From CBDCME01 sp965218865 (lineage in GTDB: Bacteria > Pseudomonadota > Alphaproteobacteria > JAAXGF01): a stretch of 23,891 nt of DNA. Positions 8,776-16,178 of the stretch are shown here, one piece after another. The position numbers were made by a program, and so were the translations under genes. Each line of letters starts with the position of its first letter. The first letter of the stretch is position 1. Under the pieces are notes generated by a model. The model was not told the DNA's origin. It saw only the letters and a program-made list of their open reading frames with translations, and searched no databases. The stretch is taken from contig CBDCME010000007.1 of NCBI GenBank assembly GCA_965218865.1, forward strand, positions 1 through 23,891, given 5' to 3'.

Positions 8776-11700
8776 ATGGAAGTCCATGACCAAATCACGG
8801 CTATTGCCCAGCTGATCACCGTTGCGCTCGTCTGCGGTATTCTGCTGGTGCAACTTCGGCAGCCCGCGATCGTCGGCTACATCGTCGCCGGAATCGTTCT
8901 CGGGCCGACGGGTCTTGGCTTGGTCGAGGACCGGGCCTCGATCGAACTTTTCGCCGAAATGGGCGTCTTGCTGCTCCTATTCGTGATCGGCATGGGGCTG
9001 AGCTTGCGCGCCTTCGTGACGGTCTACCGCATCGCCGTTTTCGGGGCTCTCCTGCAAATCGCGATCGCCCTCTCCGTCATGGCCGGCTTGATGTTGATCT
9101 TCCGCTGGCCGATCGAGCTGGCGGTTCTGTTGGCCTTCGTCGTGAGCCTTTCCAGCACCGCCGTGGCGATCAAGATGCTCGACGACATCGGCGAATTGCG
9201 CAGCGAGGTCGGCCGCCGCGCGGTCGGCGTGTTGATCGCCCAGGATCTTCTTGTCGTGCCGATGATGCTGGTGCTCAACGCCCTGGCGAGGGTCGGCGGG
9301 TTCCCCATTTCGACGTTCTATACGATGGCCATCGCAGTGTTGTTCCTGGCCGTTTTCGTCTGGTATCTGAGCCGGCGCCGACGCGTTAGCGTGCCCTTGG
9401 TTCGATGGGCGCTCAAGAGTGTCGACCTCACCGCGCTCTTGGCCCTGACGTATTGTTTCGCCGCCGCGACGGTGACCAGCATGCTCGGACTTTCCGCGCC
9501 GCTCGGGGCCTTCCTCGCAGGTCTTTTCATTGGCAACAGCACCAACCGCCGCGAAGTGATCCGCGCCACCGAGCCGATCCAGGGCGTGCTCTTGATGGTT
9601 TTCTTCCTCTCGGTCGGGCTGCTGATCGATCTGTGGTACATCTGGCATAATCTATTTGTCGTGCTGATGCTTCTGATGATCGTCACCGTTGGTAAGACCG
9701 CGATGAACATCGGGGTTTTGCGCCTGGTCGGCGAGCCCTGGAATCGGGCCTTCCTCGCCGGGCTGGTGCTCGGCCAGGTCGGTGAGTTCTCGTTCGTCCT
9801 CGCCGCGCTCGGCTTGAACATCGGACTGATCGGGATCGACCACCACCAGTTGGCGGTCGCGGTGATCGCCCTGAGCCTGGTATTCAGCCCGTTGTGGTTG
9901 CACGGCGTGCGCCGCGTCAGCGGCGCCGTGGCCACGGGCAGCGCCACCGTGCGCGAATTCGTCGGAGTCGTTTTTTTCCGCGACCTCCGCCCGCCGGAGG
10001 AAGCTTCGGCGGAGGAGGCTCCGCCGCAGGGAACCCCGCCCGAGGAAGCCCCGGCATATGAAATATCCGCCGAGGAAACCCCGACCGAGAATATCCCGGC
10101 CGAAAAACCTTCCGGGACAGAGTCCGGTGGCGCGGCCGCCCGGATCGGTGCCGGAATTCGGCGTCATACCTGGGGACGGTTTTTCCCGGCCAGGGCCGCC
10201 GCGAACGAGGCGGAGGAAGCCCTCGACGAGGCAGAGGAAGGCCTCGCCGAGCCGGATGCGACCGAGGCCATTGAGGCGGACGAGCCCGCGGCCGCGACGG
10301 CCGAGGAGGAGGGATCGGCGCCACGACCGCCACCAGCCACGGATGTTCAGGATGAGGCTGTCCCACCGGATGCCGTCGAGGAGGAGGCGGCGGCGGAACT
10401 GGCCGCCGCTCTCGAGGAGGTGCCGGAGAGTGCCGAACCGCCGGAAGGCGCGGAACTAAGGGAGGACGCGATCGCCGAAGCCGCGGAAGCCGAGGTGGCG
10501 GTGGTATCCGATGAACCCCGGGACGACGTCGCCGAAACGCCGGCCCTATCCGATGAACCCGCGGACGACGTCGCCGAAGTATCGCCGCGGTCCGATGAAA
10601 CCCAGGACGTTGTCGACGAGGCCGCCGCTCCGCCGGAGCCGCCGCCGGTCGCCGAGGAAGAAGCGCCATCCGCCGGCGACGCGTCGGAGGCGCCTCCTCC
10701 AGCTCCCGGTTTGTCGCAAATGGGGGAGGATGTTGTTGAAGTTACTGATGCGGGGGCGGTGGGCGTAGCGCCCGAGGCCGCGCCCCCGGAGGCGGAAGAG
10801 GCCCCGGAGGCGGAAGAGGCCCCGGAGACGGAAGAGGCCCCGGAGGCGGAAGAGGGGGTTGCCGCCGCCGAAAAAACCATTGCCGGCGCGGTGCCGCCCG
10901 CGGCCGAGGAATCCGCCGATAGCGCCGAAACGGACGCACTGCCCGCGGGTGACGGAGATGAGCCGGAGCCGGGCGGCGAGGCGGCGCAAGGCGACACGGT
11001 TGGCGGTACCGTCGAACGATACGCGAAACTGATCGGGGCGACGCGTCTCAGCGGCTTGAATCCGTTCGCGAAGTCCAAGGACGCCGCCGACGAGGCGGCC
11101 TCCGAGGTGCCGATCGGCGACGAGACCGTCGGGGAACCGCCCCCGCTGGACGCGGACCAACCGTCACGCCTCGAGGCGGGGAAAAAGACCGTCACCGACG
11201 CTGTCGAACGCTATACAAAGTTGGTCGGTAAAACCCGAATCGCCGACTTGAATCCGTTCGCGAAGGGCGCTGACGCCGAGACCGCCGCCGATACCGGTGA
11301 GGCGTCCGCGTCCGATGGTGAGGAGGATGATCTCACGGGAGAGTCGCCGAAAAAAGGTTTGTTGGGTAGCCTCGCCGACTCGGACGCCGTGGCGCGATTG
11401 CGGCGCGCGGGGGAAGAAGTGAGAGACCGCGCGGGGCGGATCGACACGGCCCGTCTCAAGGCCTTGAATCCGTTCGACCGGGCCTCCAGCCAGGACGATG
11501 AATCGAAGCCGGCCGACGATGGTGAGGACGACGGCCAATCCTCGACGGGCGCCGGCGACGAGCCGGCTGACGCCGAGACCGCCGCCGAGACCGGTGAGGC
11601 GTCCGCGTCCGATGGTGGGGAGGATGATCTCACGGAAGAGTCCGAGTCGCCGAAAAAAGGTTTGTTGAGTAGCCTCGCCGATTCGGACGCCGTGGCGCGA

Positions 11701-11871
11701 TTGCGGCGCGCGGGGGAAGAAGTGAGAGACCGCGCGGGGCGGATCGACACGGCCCGTCTCAAGGCCTTGAATCCGTTCGACCGGGCCTCCAGCCAGGACG
11801 ATGAATCGAAGCCGGCCGACGATGGTGAGGACGACGGCCAACCCCCGAAGGGAACCGACGACGTCGCCTGA
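8776..11871 (+). CDS. CPA2-family cation:proton antiporter with very long acidic repetitive tail
   Basis: The protein has 1031 residues from the ATG at 8776. A TTG at 8761 is also in frame, but the AAGGAGG at 8753-8759 ends only one base before it; from the ATG that site is 16 bases away, so the start is uncertain. Residues 1 to about 380 form a polytopic Na+/H+ exchanger domain typical of KefB/KefC-like proteins (AIVGYIVAGIVLGPTGLGL near residue 30, SLSSTAVAIKMLDD near 130, GLVLGQVGEFSFVLAALGL near 330). The usual TrkA-N/RCK domain after the membrane part is not visible. Instead about 640 residues rich in Glu, Ala, Pro and Asp follow, containing four LNPF motifs (near 762, 826, 898 and 999) and a duplicated block of about 100 residues. 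Likely role: K+/H+ or Na+/H+ exchange; the tail's function is unknown. Confidence 0.8.
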   Translation: MEVHDQITAIAQLITVALVCGILLVQLRQPAIVGYIVAGIVLGPTGLGLVEDRASIELFAEMGVLLLLFVIGMGLSLRAFVTVYRIAVFGALLQIAIALSVMAGLMLIFRWPIELAVLLAFVVSLSSTAVAIKMLDDIGELRSEVGRRAVGVLIAQDLLVVPMMLVLNALARVGGFPISTFYTMAIAVLFLAVFVWYLSRRRRVSVPLVRWALKSVDLTALLALTYCFAAATVTSMLGLSAPLGAFLAGLFIGNSTNRREVIRATEPIQGVLLMVFFLSVGLLIDLWYIWHNLFVVLMLLMIVTVGKTAMNIGVLRLVGEPWNRAFLAGLVLGQVGEFSFVLAALGLNIGLIGIDHHQLAVAVIALSLVFSPLWLHGVRRVSGAVATGSATVREFVGVVFFRDLRPPEEASAEEAPPQGTPPEEAPAYEISAEETPTENIPAEKPSGTESGGAAARIGAGIRRHTWGRFFPARAAANEAEEALDEAEEGLAEPDATEAIEADEPAAATAEEEGSAPRPPPATDVQDEAVPPDAVEEEAAAELAAALEEVPESAEPPEGAELREDAIAEAAEAEVAVVSDEPRDDVAETPALSDEPADDVAEVSPRSDETQDVVDEAAAPPEPPPVAEEEAPSAGDASEAPPPAPGLSQMGEDVVEVTDAGAVGVAPEAAPPEAEEAPEAEEAPETEEAPEAEEGVAAAEKTIAGAVPPAAEESADSAETDALPAGDGDEPEPGGEAAQGDTVGGTVERYAKLIGATRLSGLNPFAKSKDAADEAASEVPIGDETVGEPPPLDADQPSRLEAGKKTVTDAVERYTKLVGKTRIADLNPFAKGADAETAADTGEASASDGEEDDLTGESPKKGLLGSLADSDAVARLRRAGEEVRDRAGRIDTARLKALNPFDRASSQDDESKPADDGEDDGQSSTGAGDEPADAETAAETGEASASDGGEDDLTEESESPKKGLLSSLADSDAVARLRRAGEEVRDRAGRIDTARLKALNPFDRASSQDDESKPADDGEDDGQPPKGTDDVA
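11269..11841 (+). repeat. tandem ~270-bp coding duplication in the antiporter tail
   Basis: Copy 1 is 11269-11538 and copy 2 is 11566-11841. They differ by about five substitutions and a 6-bp insertion in copy 2 (an extra Glu-Ser). The last ~155 bp of each copy are identical. Both encode the block SDAVARLRRAGEEVRDRAG followed by RLKALNPFDRASSQDD. The high identity points to a recent in-frame duplication or ongoing homogenisation. Confidence 0.9.
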
Positions 11872-12113
11872 CTGACATCAGGCTGTCTAGTAGCCAAAAA
11901 ACAAAGAATTTACAAGTATTTAAGGGGTTTCAGACAGGGTGAAAAATTAAGCCGGCTAACCGGTTGGCTAACCGTGAAAGCACCCGCGAACCAAAAAATT
12001 CCCCGCCGGAGCGGGGGCATGTCCGGTCTGGGAGGCATTGCGGTTGTCGCCGGCACCCGCCTCCGGACGGCAGTTTGTAGCCATAAGCAGAGTGCGCCAG
12101 GACAAGCTGGCAA
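11872..12113. other. intergenic region between the antiporter and the IS110 element
   Basis: No gene is visible. It holds a 12-bp-period direct repeat of GGCTAACC (11954-11961 and 11966-11973) and the hairpin listed separately at 12001-12016. It probably contains the junction between chromosome and the IS110 element, but that family lacks conspicuous terminal inverted repeats, so I cannot place the left end. Confidence 0.5.
11992..12016 (-). terminator. intrinsic-terminator-like hairpin reading leftward
   Basis: CCCCGC at 12001-12006 and GCGGGG at 12011-12016 form a six-pair stem with loop CGGA. On the minus strand the stem is followed by AATTTTTTGG, the layout of a rho-independent terminator. 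No minus-strand gene currently ends here, so it may be a leftover of sequence displaced by the IS insertions, or part of the IS110 end. Confidence 0.45.
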
Positions 12114-12291
12114 AGGATAGGAGGTGAAAGTCCTCCACGGGGTAAGGCCTAGCCAACCGCCCCGGCCCCGAGTGATGCGCGGCGGTTCGCGAGGACTGAC
12201 GTGAAGCGTTCACAGATCCTATGCAGGCGAACGGCGATCGGAGCGGATAAGGTTCCGGTTTCCGCAACCAACTGACATCCGGAGACGCCTG
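12114..12291 (+). ncRNA. candidate bridge RNA region of the IS110 element
   Basis: IS110-subgroup elements carry a non-coding stretch upstream of the transposase that encodes a bridge RNA with target- and donor-binding loops. This ~178-bp gap can fold as expected for a structured RNA: GGAGG/CCTCC (12120-12136); AACCGCC/GGCGGTT enclosing a 19-base loop (12155-12187); GTGAA/TTCAC (12201-12213); GGTT/AACC (12251-12269); and a possible closing helix AGGAT/ATCCT (12114-12118 with 12216-12220). The pairing is seen directly in the sequence. The bridge-RNA role is inferred from position and family. Exact ends are unknown. Confidence 0.5.
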
Positions 12292-13443
12292 ATGACTATC
12301 CATAACCGCACCGCGCCGACCTCCGCCGAGCGTGATTGTGCCACAGTTTTCGTGGCGATTGAACTGAGCCGATCGAGCTGGGTGGTGGCGGTTCACACGC
12401 CGCCAGCCGATAAGATTGGGCTGCACAGGCTCGCCGCGGGCGACGTCGAAGGCCTGTTGGCGCTGATCGCGCACCAGCGAGCGTGGGCGGAGAAGGTGCT
12501 GGCGCGGCCGGTCCGGGTAGCCTCGTGCTACGAGGCCGGCTACGACGCGTTCTGGCTGCACCGGGTGCTTGTCGCCAACGACGTCGACAACCACGTGATT
12601 GACCCGTCGAGCCTGCTGGTCGACCGCCGGGCGCGCCGCGCCAAGAGCGACTGCATCGACGCCGAGGGTATGCTGCGCGGGCTGATGGCGTACGCGCGCG
12701 GCGAGCGTCACGTGTTCGCGGTGGTGCGGGTGCCGTCGTTCGCCGAGGAGGACTTCAAACGCCTGCACCGCGAGCGCCAAGAGCTGGTCAAGGAGCGTAC
12801 CCGTCACGTCAACCGCATCAAGGCGCTGCTGGCAGGCCAGGGGATCTACGGTTTCCAGCCGCGGCGCGCCGACGCCGTCGCCCGCCTGGCGGAGCTGCGA
12901 ACCGGTGACGGGCGCGTGCTGGCGCCCAGGCTCGATGCCGAGATTCGCCGCCAGCTCGAGCGCCTCGCCCTGGTGCAAATCATGATCGGCGAGGTCGAGC
13001 GCAACGCGCTGTTCGAGCCAACGACGGTCTCCGAGGGCCGGGACAAGATGCAGCTTCTGGTCCGGCTCAGAAGCATCGGGCCCGAGATCGCCAGCGTCCT
13101 GGCCAGCGAGGTGTTCTATCGGACTTACGGCAACCGGCGCCAGCTCGGCAGTTATGTCGGGTTGACGTCGAGCCCGTACAACAGCGGCGCCGTGACCCGC
13201 GACCAGGGCATCTCCAAGGCTGGCAACCGGCGGGCGCGCACGACGATGATCGAGCTTGCTTGGCTATGGCTGCGCTACCAACCCGACAGCGCGCTCAGCC
13301 AATGGTTCCGCGAGCGCGTGGGCGGCGCCAAGGGCCGCCTCAAGCGGATCATGATTGTTGCCTTGGCGCACAAGCTCCTGGTGGCGCTGTGGCGCTATCT
13401 GGAGACCGGGTTGGTCCCCACCGGCGCCGTCCTCAAGGTTTGA
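12292..13443 (+). CDS. IS110-family transposase (DEDD + serine recombinase)
   Basis: The protein has 383 residues, within the usual length. The N-terminal RuvC-like DEDD domain begins VFVAIELSRSSWVVAV, with Glu at the first acidic position, continues with YEAGYDAFWLHRVL, and has KSDCIDAEGM as the D-x-x-D part. The C-terminal Tnp_20 domain contains LRSIGPEIASVLASE, YVGLTSSPYNSG and QGISKAGNRRAR, which carries the catalytic Ser of the family. It appears intact, with no frameshift. IS110 recombinases use a bridge RNA from their own non-coding end to choose target and donor DNA. The ATG at 12292 is used; a shorter start is possible. Confidence 0.93.
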   Translation: MTIHNRTAPTSAERDCATVFVAIELSRSSWVVAVHTPPADKIGLHRLAAGDVEGLLALIAHQRAWAEKVLARPVRVASCYEAGYDAFWLHRVLVANDVDNHVIDPSSLLVDRRARRAKSDCIDAEGMLRGLMAYARGERHVFAVVRVPSFAEEDFKRLHRERQELVKERTRHVNRIKALLAGQGIYGFQPRRADAVARLAELRTGDGRVLAPRLDAEIRRQLERLALVQIMIGEVERNALFEPTTVSEGRDKMQLLVRLRSIGPEIASVLASEVFYRTYGNRRQLGSYVGLTSSPYNSGAVTRDQGISKAGNRRARTTMIELAWLWLRYQPDSALSQWFRERVGGAKGRLKRIMIVALAHKLLVALWRYLETGLVPTGAVLKV

Positions 13444-13860
13444 CGGAAAAAAACCAAAAACCAGGGCCGGCGCAACCGCGACGAGCCCGAGAAATCCAAG
13501 GTGGATGTGTGACCGTGTCTCCCCGTGGCTGCAAGACGCCGCTTTCACAGAAAGGTCCCATCCCCTTGGAGCCCCGGCGTCCTCGCCCGTGCACGAGGGA
13601 TTTTGGTTCCGCACCCCGAGCGGTGCGACCGGATATAAGGTTATGCGCGATCGCGCATTCGGCACGCGGGGCTCAGCCTTGGATCGACCCGCATCCTCAC
13701 CGCCCTCCACCACCATCCACCCCCCGTGATGCAGTCCAATAAAAAACCACATTGACAAAACCCGCCTCATATAAGGGGAGACCATGGGCTGGGTATTGAG
13801 CTGCGAAACTGGCTTTTCCGAGGTGTCGAGGCCTTTCTGCTGGCCAGAAGACAACATCAT
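13444..13860. other. non-coding region between IS110 and the group II intron remnant
   Basis: I see no convincing gene here. It contains a hairpin CGCACC/GGTGCG (about 13609-13628), the 16-bp palindrome ATGCGCGATCGCGCAT (13643-13658), and a CCACC-rich stretch just after 13700. A similar ATGCGCG hairpin lies at 19608-19627. Open frames across the stretch have no recognisable domain and overlap each other on both strands. Confidence 0.5.
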
Positions 13861-14249
13861 CCCATGCGCAAATGGCTTGCATGCGATGGACCTCGCGCAG
13901 TCGGAGACCCCAGGCACGTGGAGACGTCCTTTGTACGGAACCTGGGAGGCCTCATCCGTGCCCGGACTTCGGTTCGGGTCGGTTCAGGAAGGCGAGAGCC
14001 GTACGCTGAACATGCACGCGAGTGAGGAGTCGGACCGGGCCATAGTACCGAAGAAACGACCGAACAATGGGAGGCAACTTCCAGCGGAGGACGTGGAGGG
14101 AAGGGCCTGGCCCAAGGGGAACAGTCGTCAGGCGGCCGCGGTCCGGACACAGAGCCGGACAGCCGCGTCGATCCGATTGGCGAATGTGCGTCGGGCGATG
14201 AGCGCCTCCAAACCGCTTACCGTTTGTCGACCGGCAATGTCCCGGCTGA
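13860..14249 (+). mobile_element. group II intron remnant (5' RNA part plus start of its RT), truncated
   Basis: The stretch matches the conserved layout I know from bacterial group II introns: a GGAGACCCCAGGCACGTGGA region, a GGAACCTGGGAGGCC segment near 13939, GGCGAGAGCCGTACGCTGA just before the RT start, then the RT N-terminal code. It breaks off at or shortly before the IS256 left end at 14250. All RT catalytic motifs and the 3' intron domains V/VI are missing, so it cannot splice or move on its own. The family match is from recognition of the pattern, not from a search. Confidence 0.7.
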
Positions 14250-14263
14250 TGTTGAAAAAGTGA
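14012..14263 (+). pseudogene. group II intron reverse transcriptase/maturase, N-terminal fragment
   Basis: From the ATG at 14012 the frame reads MHASEESDRAIVPKKRPNN, then VEGRAWPKGNSRQ, then VRTQSR and RLANVRRA. This is the typical leader of group II intron RTs before the RT0/RT1 region. After about 14200 the resemblance ends, and the frame stops at 14263 inside the IS256 end. No RT finger/palm motifs (for example YADD) remain. It is a broken gene. Confidence 0.65.
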
Positions 14264-15677
14264 GGTAGGCGTCATTCGCCTGGAACCGTTAGGCTCTGGG
14301 TGTTGAATCCATCAAGGAGAACGACGCCATGACCAAGACTACACGGAACAGCCGCCTTTCGAAACTGTTGGAGATCCCGCTTCCTCTGTTGCCGCCGGCC
14401 TTGCCGGAGGCTTTTGATGATCTGCGCATGAGCGTGGATCGCTTTTGCCTGTTGGCCGGGGTGGAGACCCTGGGCGAGATGCTGGACGAGGATAGCGAGG
14501 TGCTCTGCGGAGCGCGCCACGCCCGCACGGCCGAGCGGCAGGGCCATCGCTGGGGGACAACCCAGAGCGAGATTGCCTATCACGGGGGCAAGGTGAAGCT
14601 GACGCGCCCGCGGGTGCGCGATCTTGCGGGCAAGGAGATGAGCTTGCCGAGCTGGGAGTTGCTCTCGGACCCGGCGCTTTTGCAGTCCTGGGCGATGAAC
14701 ATCATGCTGCTTACGGTTTCGACCCGCAAGTACGCGCGCGCCGTGCGCCTGCCCGGCGAGGCCAGCGGCGACTTGCCGGCACGCGCGGGCGATGCGACCT
14801 CGAAGTCCGCGGTCTCGCGGCGCTTCGTGGCCATGACGCGCAAGAAGCTGAAGGCCTTCCTGGCCAGCGACCTTTCGGATCTCGATCTCCTGGTCATCCA
14901 GATCGACGGGCTGCACGTCGGCGATCACGTGTTGCTGGCAGCTATTGGCATCGACGGCGCGGGCGAGAAGCATGTTCTAGGCCTGGCCGAAGGTGCCACG
15001 GAGAATGCCGCCACGGTGCAGGCGCTGCTCGACAACCTGACCGCCCGCGGCCTCGACCCGGAAGTGCCCCGGCTCTTCATCGTCGACGGCGCCAAGGCGC
15101 TCTCCAAGGCGATCAAGCGGACCTTCAGGCCGGTGGCCGCCCTCCAGCGCTGCCAGGTCCACAAGGGCCGCAACATCATCGAGCGCCTCGACGAAAGCCT
15201 TCATGCCGGCGTCAAGAAGGCGCTCAGGCAAGCCTGGGACCAAGACGATGCCGAGAAAGCCGAACGCCTCATGAAGAACCTGGCGCGCCGCCTGGAGACC
15301 GAGGCCCCCGGCGTTTCGGCTTCCATCCTGGAGGGCCTGGATGAGATCCTCACCGTGATCCGCTTGGGCCTGCCGCCCAAGCTCAGGCGCTCCTTGGCCT
15401 GCACCAACGCCATCGAGAATGCCTTGGGAACGGTCAGGATGGTGCAGCACAATGTCAAGCGCTGGCGCAACGCCGAGATGGCCTTGCGATGGACCGCCGC
15501 CGGCCTCCTGGAAGCCCAAAAGACCTCCGTCGCCTCAAGGCCTACCGGCAACTCCCCATCCTCAGAGCTGCCCTCGAGGATCACGTGAAAAAGGCAAAAG
15601 CGAAAAGCGCCATTGAAACCATCAAAGAGGCCGCCTAACCTCGAAGCCCAACCATGCCTGCCTCGCCTTTTTCAACA
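14250..15677 (+). mobile_element. IS256-family insertion sequence
   Basis: Terminal inverted repeats can be read. The left end begins TGTTGAAAAAG at 14250, and the right end is its complement ending at 15677. Further inside, GAGGTAGGC matches GAGGCAGGC with small differences. The element is about 1.43 kb. No 8-9 bp target duplication is seen (CCCGGCTGA to the left, GAGCATGGG to the right). Its outer neighbours differ in kind: a group II intron on the left and a broken gene on the right. Confidence 0.82.
14329..15638 (+). pseudogene. IS256-family (mutator-type) transposase, frameshifted near the C-terminus
   Basis: The main frame runs to 15588 (419 residues). DDE landmarks are IDGLHVGDHVLLAAIGIDG (first Asp), LFIVDGAKALSKAI (second Asp), CQVHKGRNIIERL, and TNAIENALGTVR (Glu). 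After LLEAQK (about 15520) the frame becomes unrelated. The expected ending, RRLKAYRQLPILRAALEDHV and then KKAKAKSAIETIKEAA, is readable in another frame and stops at 15638. One missing base (probably a G after the AAAAG run) explains this. Catalytic residues lie before the lesion, but the tail is altered. It could be a real inactivation or a sequencing error. Confidence 0.85.
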
Positions 15678-15795
15678 GAGCATGGGACATCGCCGCCACG
15701 GCTATAGTCTGGACCGGTACCGGACCCTGATTGAGAAGTGGTCCGATCACATCAAATCCGTCGTCGCTGGCGAGGGTGCGGAGTTGTTGGCATGA
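15678..15795 (+). pseudogene. C-terminal fragment of an unknown gene, possibly a tyrosine recombinase
   Basis: The frame reads MGHRRHGYSLDRY, then RTLIEKWSDHIKSVV, and ends at 15795. It begins at the IS256 right end, so its 5' part has been lost. The G-H ... Y spacing (GHRRHGYSLDRY) resembles the last catalytic box of phage-type integrases, but that is a short match and only suggestive. Its stop overlaps the next start as ATGA, which supports it being a real gene end translated together with the following gene. Confidence 0.4.
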
Positions 15796-16178
15796 GCGGG
15801 TTGAATTCCCTCATTCCTATTTGGGACGAAGGCGTAACCCTTCGGGAAGAAGGAGATGCCGCATTTGTAAGTCTTGAACAAGACGGCGATTGGGAAAAAT
15901 GGAATAAGTGGTTTCAGGAATCGCTACTTTGGAAGCGTAGTGCTCACGAAGCCGTGCCTGTCGAACAGCAGTGGAGATTTGAATTGTTGGGCAAAAACTA
16001 CATGCTCACCCAGAGTGCGACGACCGCGAGCAATGAAAATTCGTCAACCAGCGCCTCAATAAATGATTCAATTGCAAAGGCACGCCATCAACTCACTTGG
16101 CACAAGGAATGTTTGAAGGAATTCCGCACCATTATGGAAGAGTCGCCCAAGGGGCGCGGCACACCCCTTAGCCCGTGA
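15792..16178 (+). CDS. hypothetical protein in lower-GC cassette
   Basis: This is a 128-residue protein I do not recognise. It is hydrophilic and rich in Trp and Glu (DGDWEKWNKWFQESLLWK; WHKECLKEFRTIMEE), with no signal peptide or membrane helix. It starts at an ATGA overlap with the preceding truncated gene, suggesting a two-gene unit. The local GC content is clearly lower than in the core genes, consistent with transfer. Its last ~110 bases overlap, tail to tail, an open frame on the other strand, so one of the two ends may be wrong. Confidence 0.5.
   Translation: MSGLNSLIPIWDEGVTLREEGDAAFVSLEQDGDWEKWNKWFQESLLWKRSAHEAVPVEQQWRFELLGKNYMLTQSATTASNENSSTSASINDSIAKARHQLTWHKECLKEFRTIMEESPKGRGTPLSP

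Larger units (their letters stand above)
12114..13443 (+). mobile_element. IS110-family insertion sequence (minimal extent)
   Basis: This is defined by the transposase at 12292-13443 plus the structured upstream non-coding region. IS110 elements usually lack terminal inverted repeats and target duplications, so the true ends are not marked. The right end lies somewhere after 13443. Confidence 0.75.

Noticed and set aside
10790..10860. CRISPR-like short regular repeats
   Set aside because: The GGAGGCGGAAGAGGCCCC repetition encodes Glu-Ala-Pro in frame and has no spacers; it is protein low complexity.
10347..11195. Ser/Ala-rich minus-strand open frame opposite the antiporter tail
   Set aside because: Produced by the GC-rich Glu/Ala repeat code on the other strand; low complexity, with no start context.
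11164..11897. Repetitive minus-strand frames opposite the tandem duplication
   Set aside because: They mirror the DNA duplication; the plus-strand frame continues from a clear membrane protein and is the real one.
13264..13917. Minus-strand open frame overlapping the IS110 3' end and beyond
   Set aside because: Half is antisense to the transposase, the rest has no family features; treated as non-coding.
13784..14011. Separate small protein starting at 13784
   Set aside because: The frame is continuous with the group II RT leader and is better explained as intron RNA sequence upstream of the RT start at 14012.
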